Assembly (NCBI RefSeq): GCF_001720165.1
Contig: NZ_MCRI01000015.1
Coordinates: forward strand, 1-57,485
DNA: 57,485 bases
Direction of reading: 5' to 3'
Origin: Methylophaga muralis
GTDB taxonomy: Bacteria > Pseudomonadota > Gammaproteobacteria > Nitrosococcales > Methylophagaceae
Part shown: positions 57,285-57,485 of the stretch, one piece after another
How positions within the stretch are numbered: position 1 is the stretch's first letter
Layout of the letters: each line of letters begins with the position of its first letter
Notes under the pieces: generated by a model
The model's input: only the letters and a program-made list of their open reading frames with translations
What the model was told of the DNA's origin: nothing
Database searches by the model: none
Position numbers and translations under genes: made by a program

Positions 57285-57485
57285 GATTTGGAATGCTGCC
57301 GCGGGGCGTTCATTTCTTTTGTTTGCCCAAAAGAAACGAACCAAAGAAAAGGGCACCCCATGTGTTGGCCTGCGGCTCCACTGCGTTGCGTTTTTTGTCA
57401 GGGAGACTCACCAAACTCGCTGCGCTCAAACAGGTAAGTCTCTAATCCTGACAAAAAGCCGCTACTCGTCAACACAAAAGGGGGG
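57285..57485 (+). repeat. Long palindromic element, copy B (runs to the window edge)
   Basis: Foot hairpin GTTCATTTCTTTTG/CAAAAGAAACGAAC (57308-57321 with 57328-57341) around TTTGCC. The base pairs are CCCC/GGGG and GTGTTG/CAACAC (57356-57367 with 57470-57483). The bulge is GCCTGCGGCTCC (57368-57379). The stem pairs GTCAGG/CCTGAC (57397-57402 with 57447-57452) and GAGACTCACC/GGTAAGTCTC (57403-57412 with 57433-57442). The loop is AAACTCGCTGCGCTCAAACA. The first 30 bases, TGCCGCGGGGCGTTC and neighbours, are nearly the same as in copy A. Confidence 0.8.

Noticed and set aside
56219..57485. Integron attC sites around the toxin-antitoxin genes
   Set aside because: attC needs AAC on the left and GTT on the right with RYYYAAC/GTTRRRY boxes; here the ends are GTT left and AAC right, and the boxes do not match. 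No integrase is seen.

Overview
The window reads as an ordinary chromosome segment of a gammaproteobacterium of moderate GC. Several neighbourhoods match gammaproteobacterial order: engB beside cytochrome c4 and dsbA, tadA beside mltF, guaB divergent from xseA, and caxA-kdsD-kdsC-lptC-lptA-lptB. The protein set (outer-membrane assembly, c4-type respiration, a PagL-type lipid A deacylase, glycogen phosphorylase and 6-phosphogluconate dehydrogenase) would fit a marine member such as Methylophaga or a relative. That placement is an inference; no rRNA gene is present.

Layout. 1-1.5 kb: the tail of a CsbD-like gene, a frame-interrupted double-BON secreted protein and a DUF2383-like protein. 1.5-3.1 kb: a sigma-54 activator with a degenerate receiver, then tRNA-Arg(CCG). 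3.2-6.6 kb: glycogen phosphorylase and the ribosome GTPase EngB, both on minus. 6.6-11.2 kb: an electron-transfer and c-type cytochrome maturation cluster (cytochrome c4, ResB, CcsA, DsbA). 11.2-17.8 kb: mltF, tadA, waaA, an LpxL-type acyltransferase, a PagL-like deacylase, rpsI/rplM and uppP. 17.9-23.3 kb: a giant FAD/Fe-S oxidoreductase, HopJ-like protein, nitroreductase and a YbaN-like protein. 23.4-34.6 kb: a solute-binding/HD-GYP-like sensor, an YlqF-type GTPase, a Slp lipoprotein, three tiny genes behind an iron-box-like promoter, a PepSY-TM-like protein, a nucleotidyltransferase coupled to gnd, an LPS-kinase-like protein, a SdiA-regulated-family protein and DUF6524.

34.6-40.4 kb: acylphosphatase, guaA (one-base frame break), guaB, xseA and an M23 peptidase. 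40.4-48.6 kb: a hybrid histidine kinase with an NMT1/THI5-type sensor, then the LPS-transport and Kdo operon (lptB, lptA carrying an SH3 domain, lptC, kdsC, kdsD, caxA) and mlaA. 48.7-50.6 kb: a glycosyltransferase and a metallophosphoesterase that together look like the agt/plcP lipid-remodelling pair, behind a PhoB-box-like promoter. 50.7-53.7 kb: oligopeptidase A (one-base frame break), a small periplasmic protein and a DksA-type zinc-finger protein. 53.9-56.0 kb: a soluble double-Cache protein. 56-57.5 kb: a yefM-yoeB toxin-antitoxin module flanked by three copies of a long imperfect palindrome.

Envelope building dominates: Kdo synthesis and transfer, lipid A acylation and deacylation, LPS transport, MlaA lipid recycling, undecaprenyl phosphate recycling and two murein hydrolases. 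The strongest unexplained signal is the palindromic element around the toxin-antitoxin genes. Its hairpin loop, an internal bulge and a foot hairpin are conserved in three copies, while the stem sequences differ completely and still pair. Three genes carry single-base frame breaks; two of them are core genes, so sequencing error is likely for at least those.
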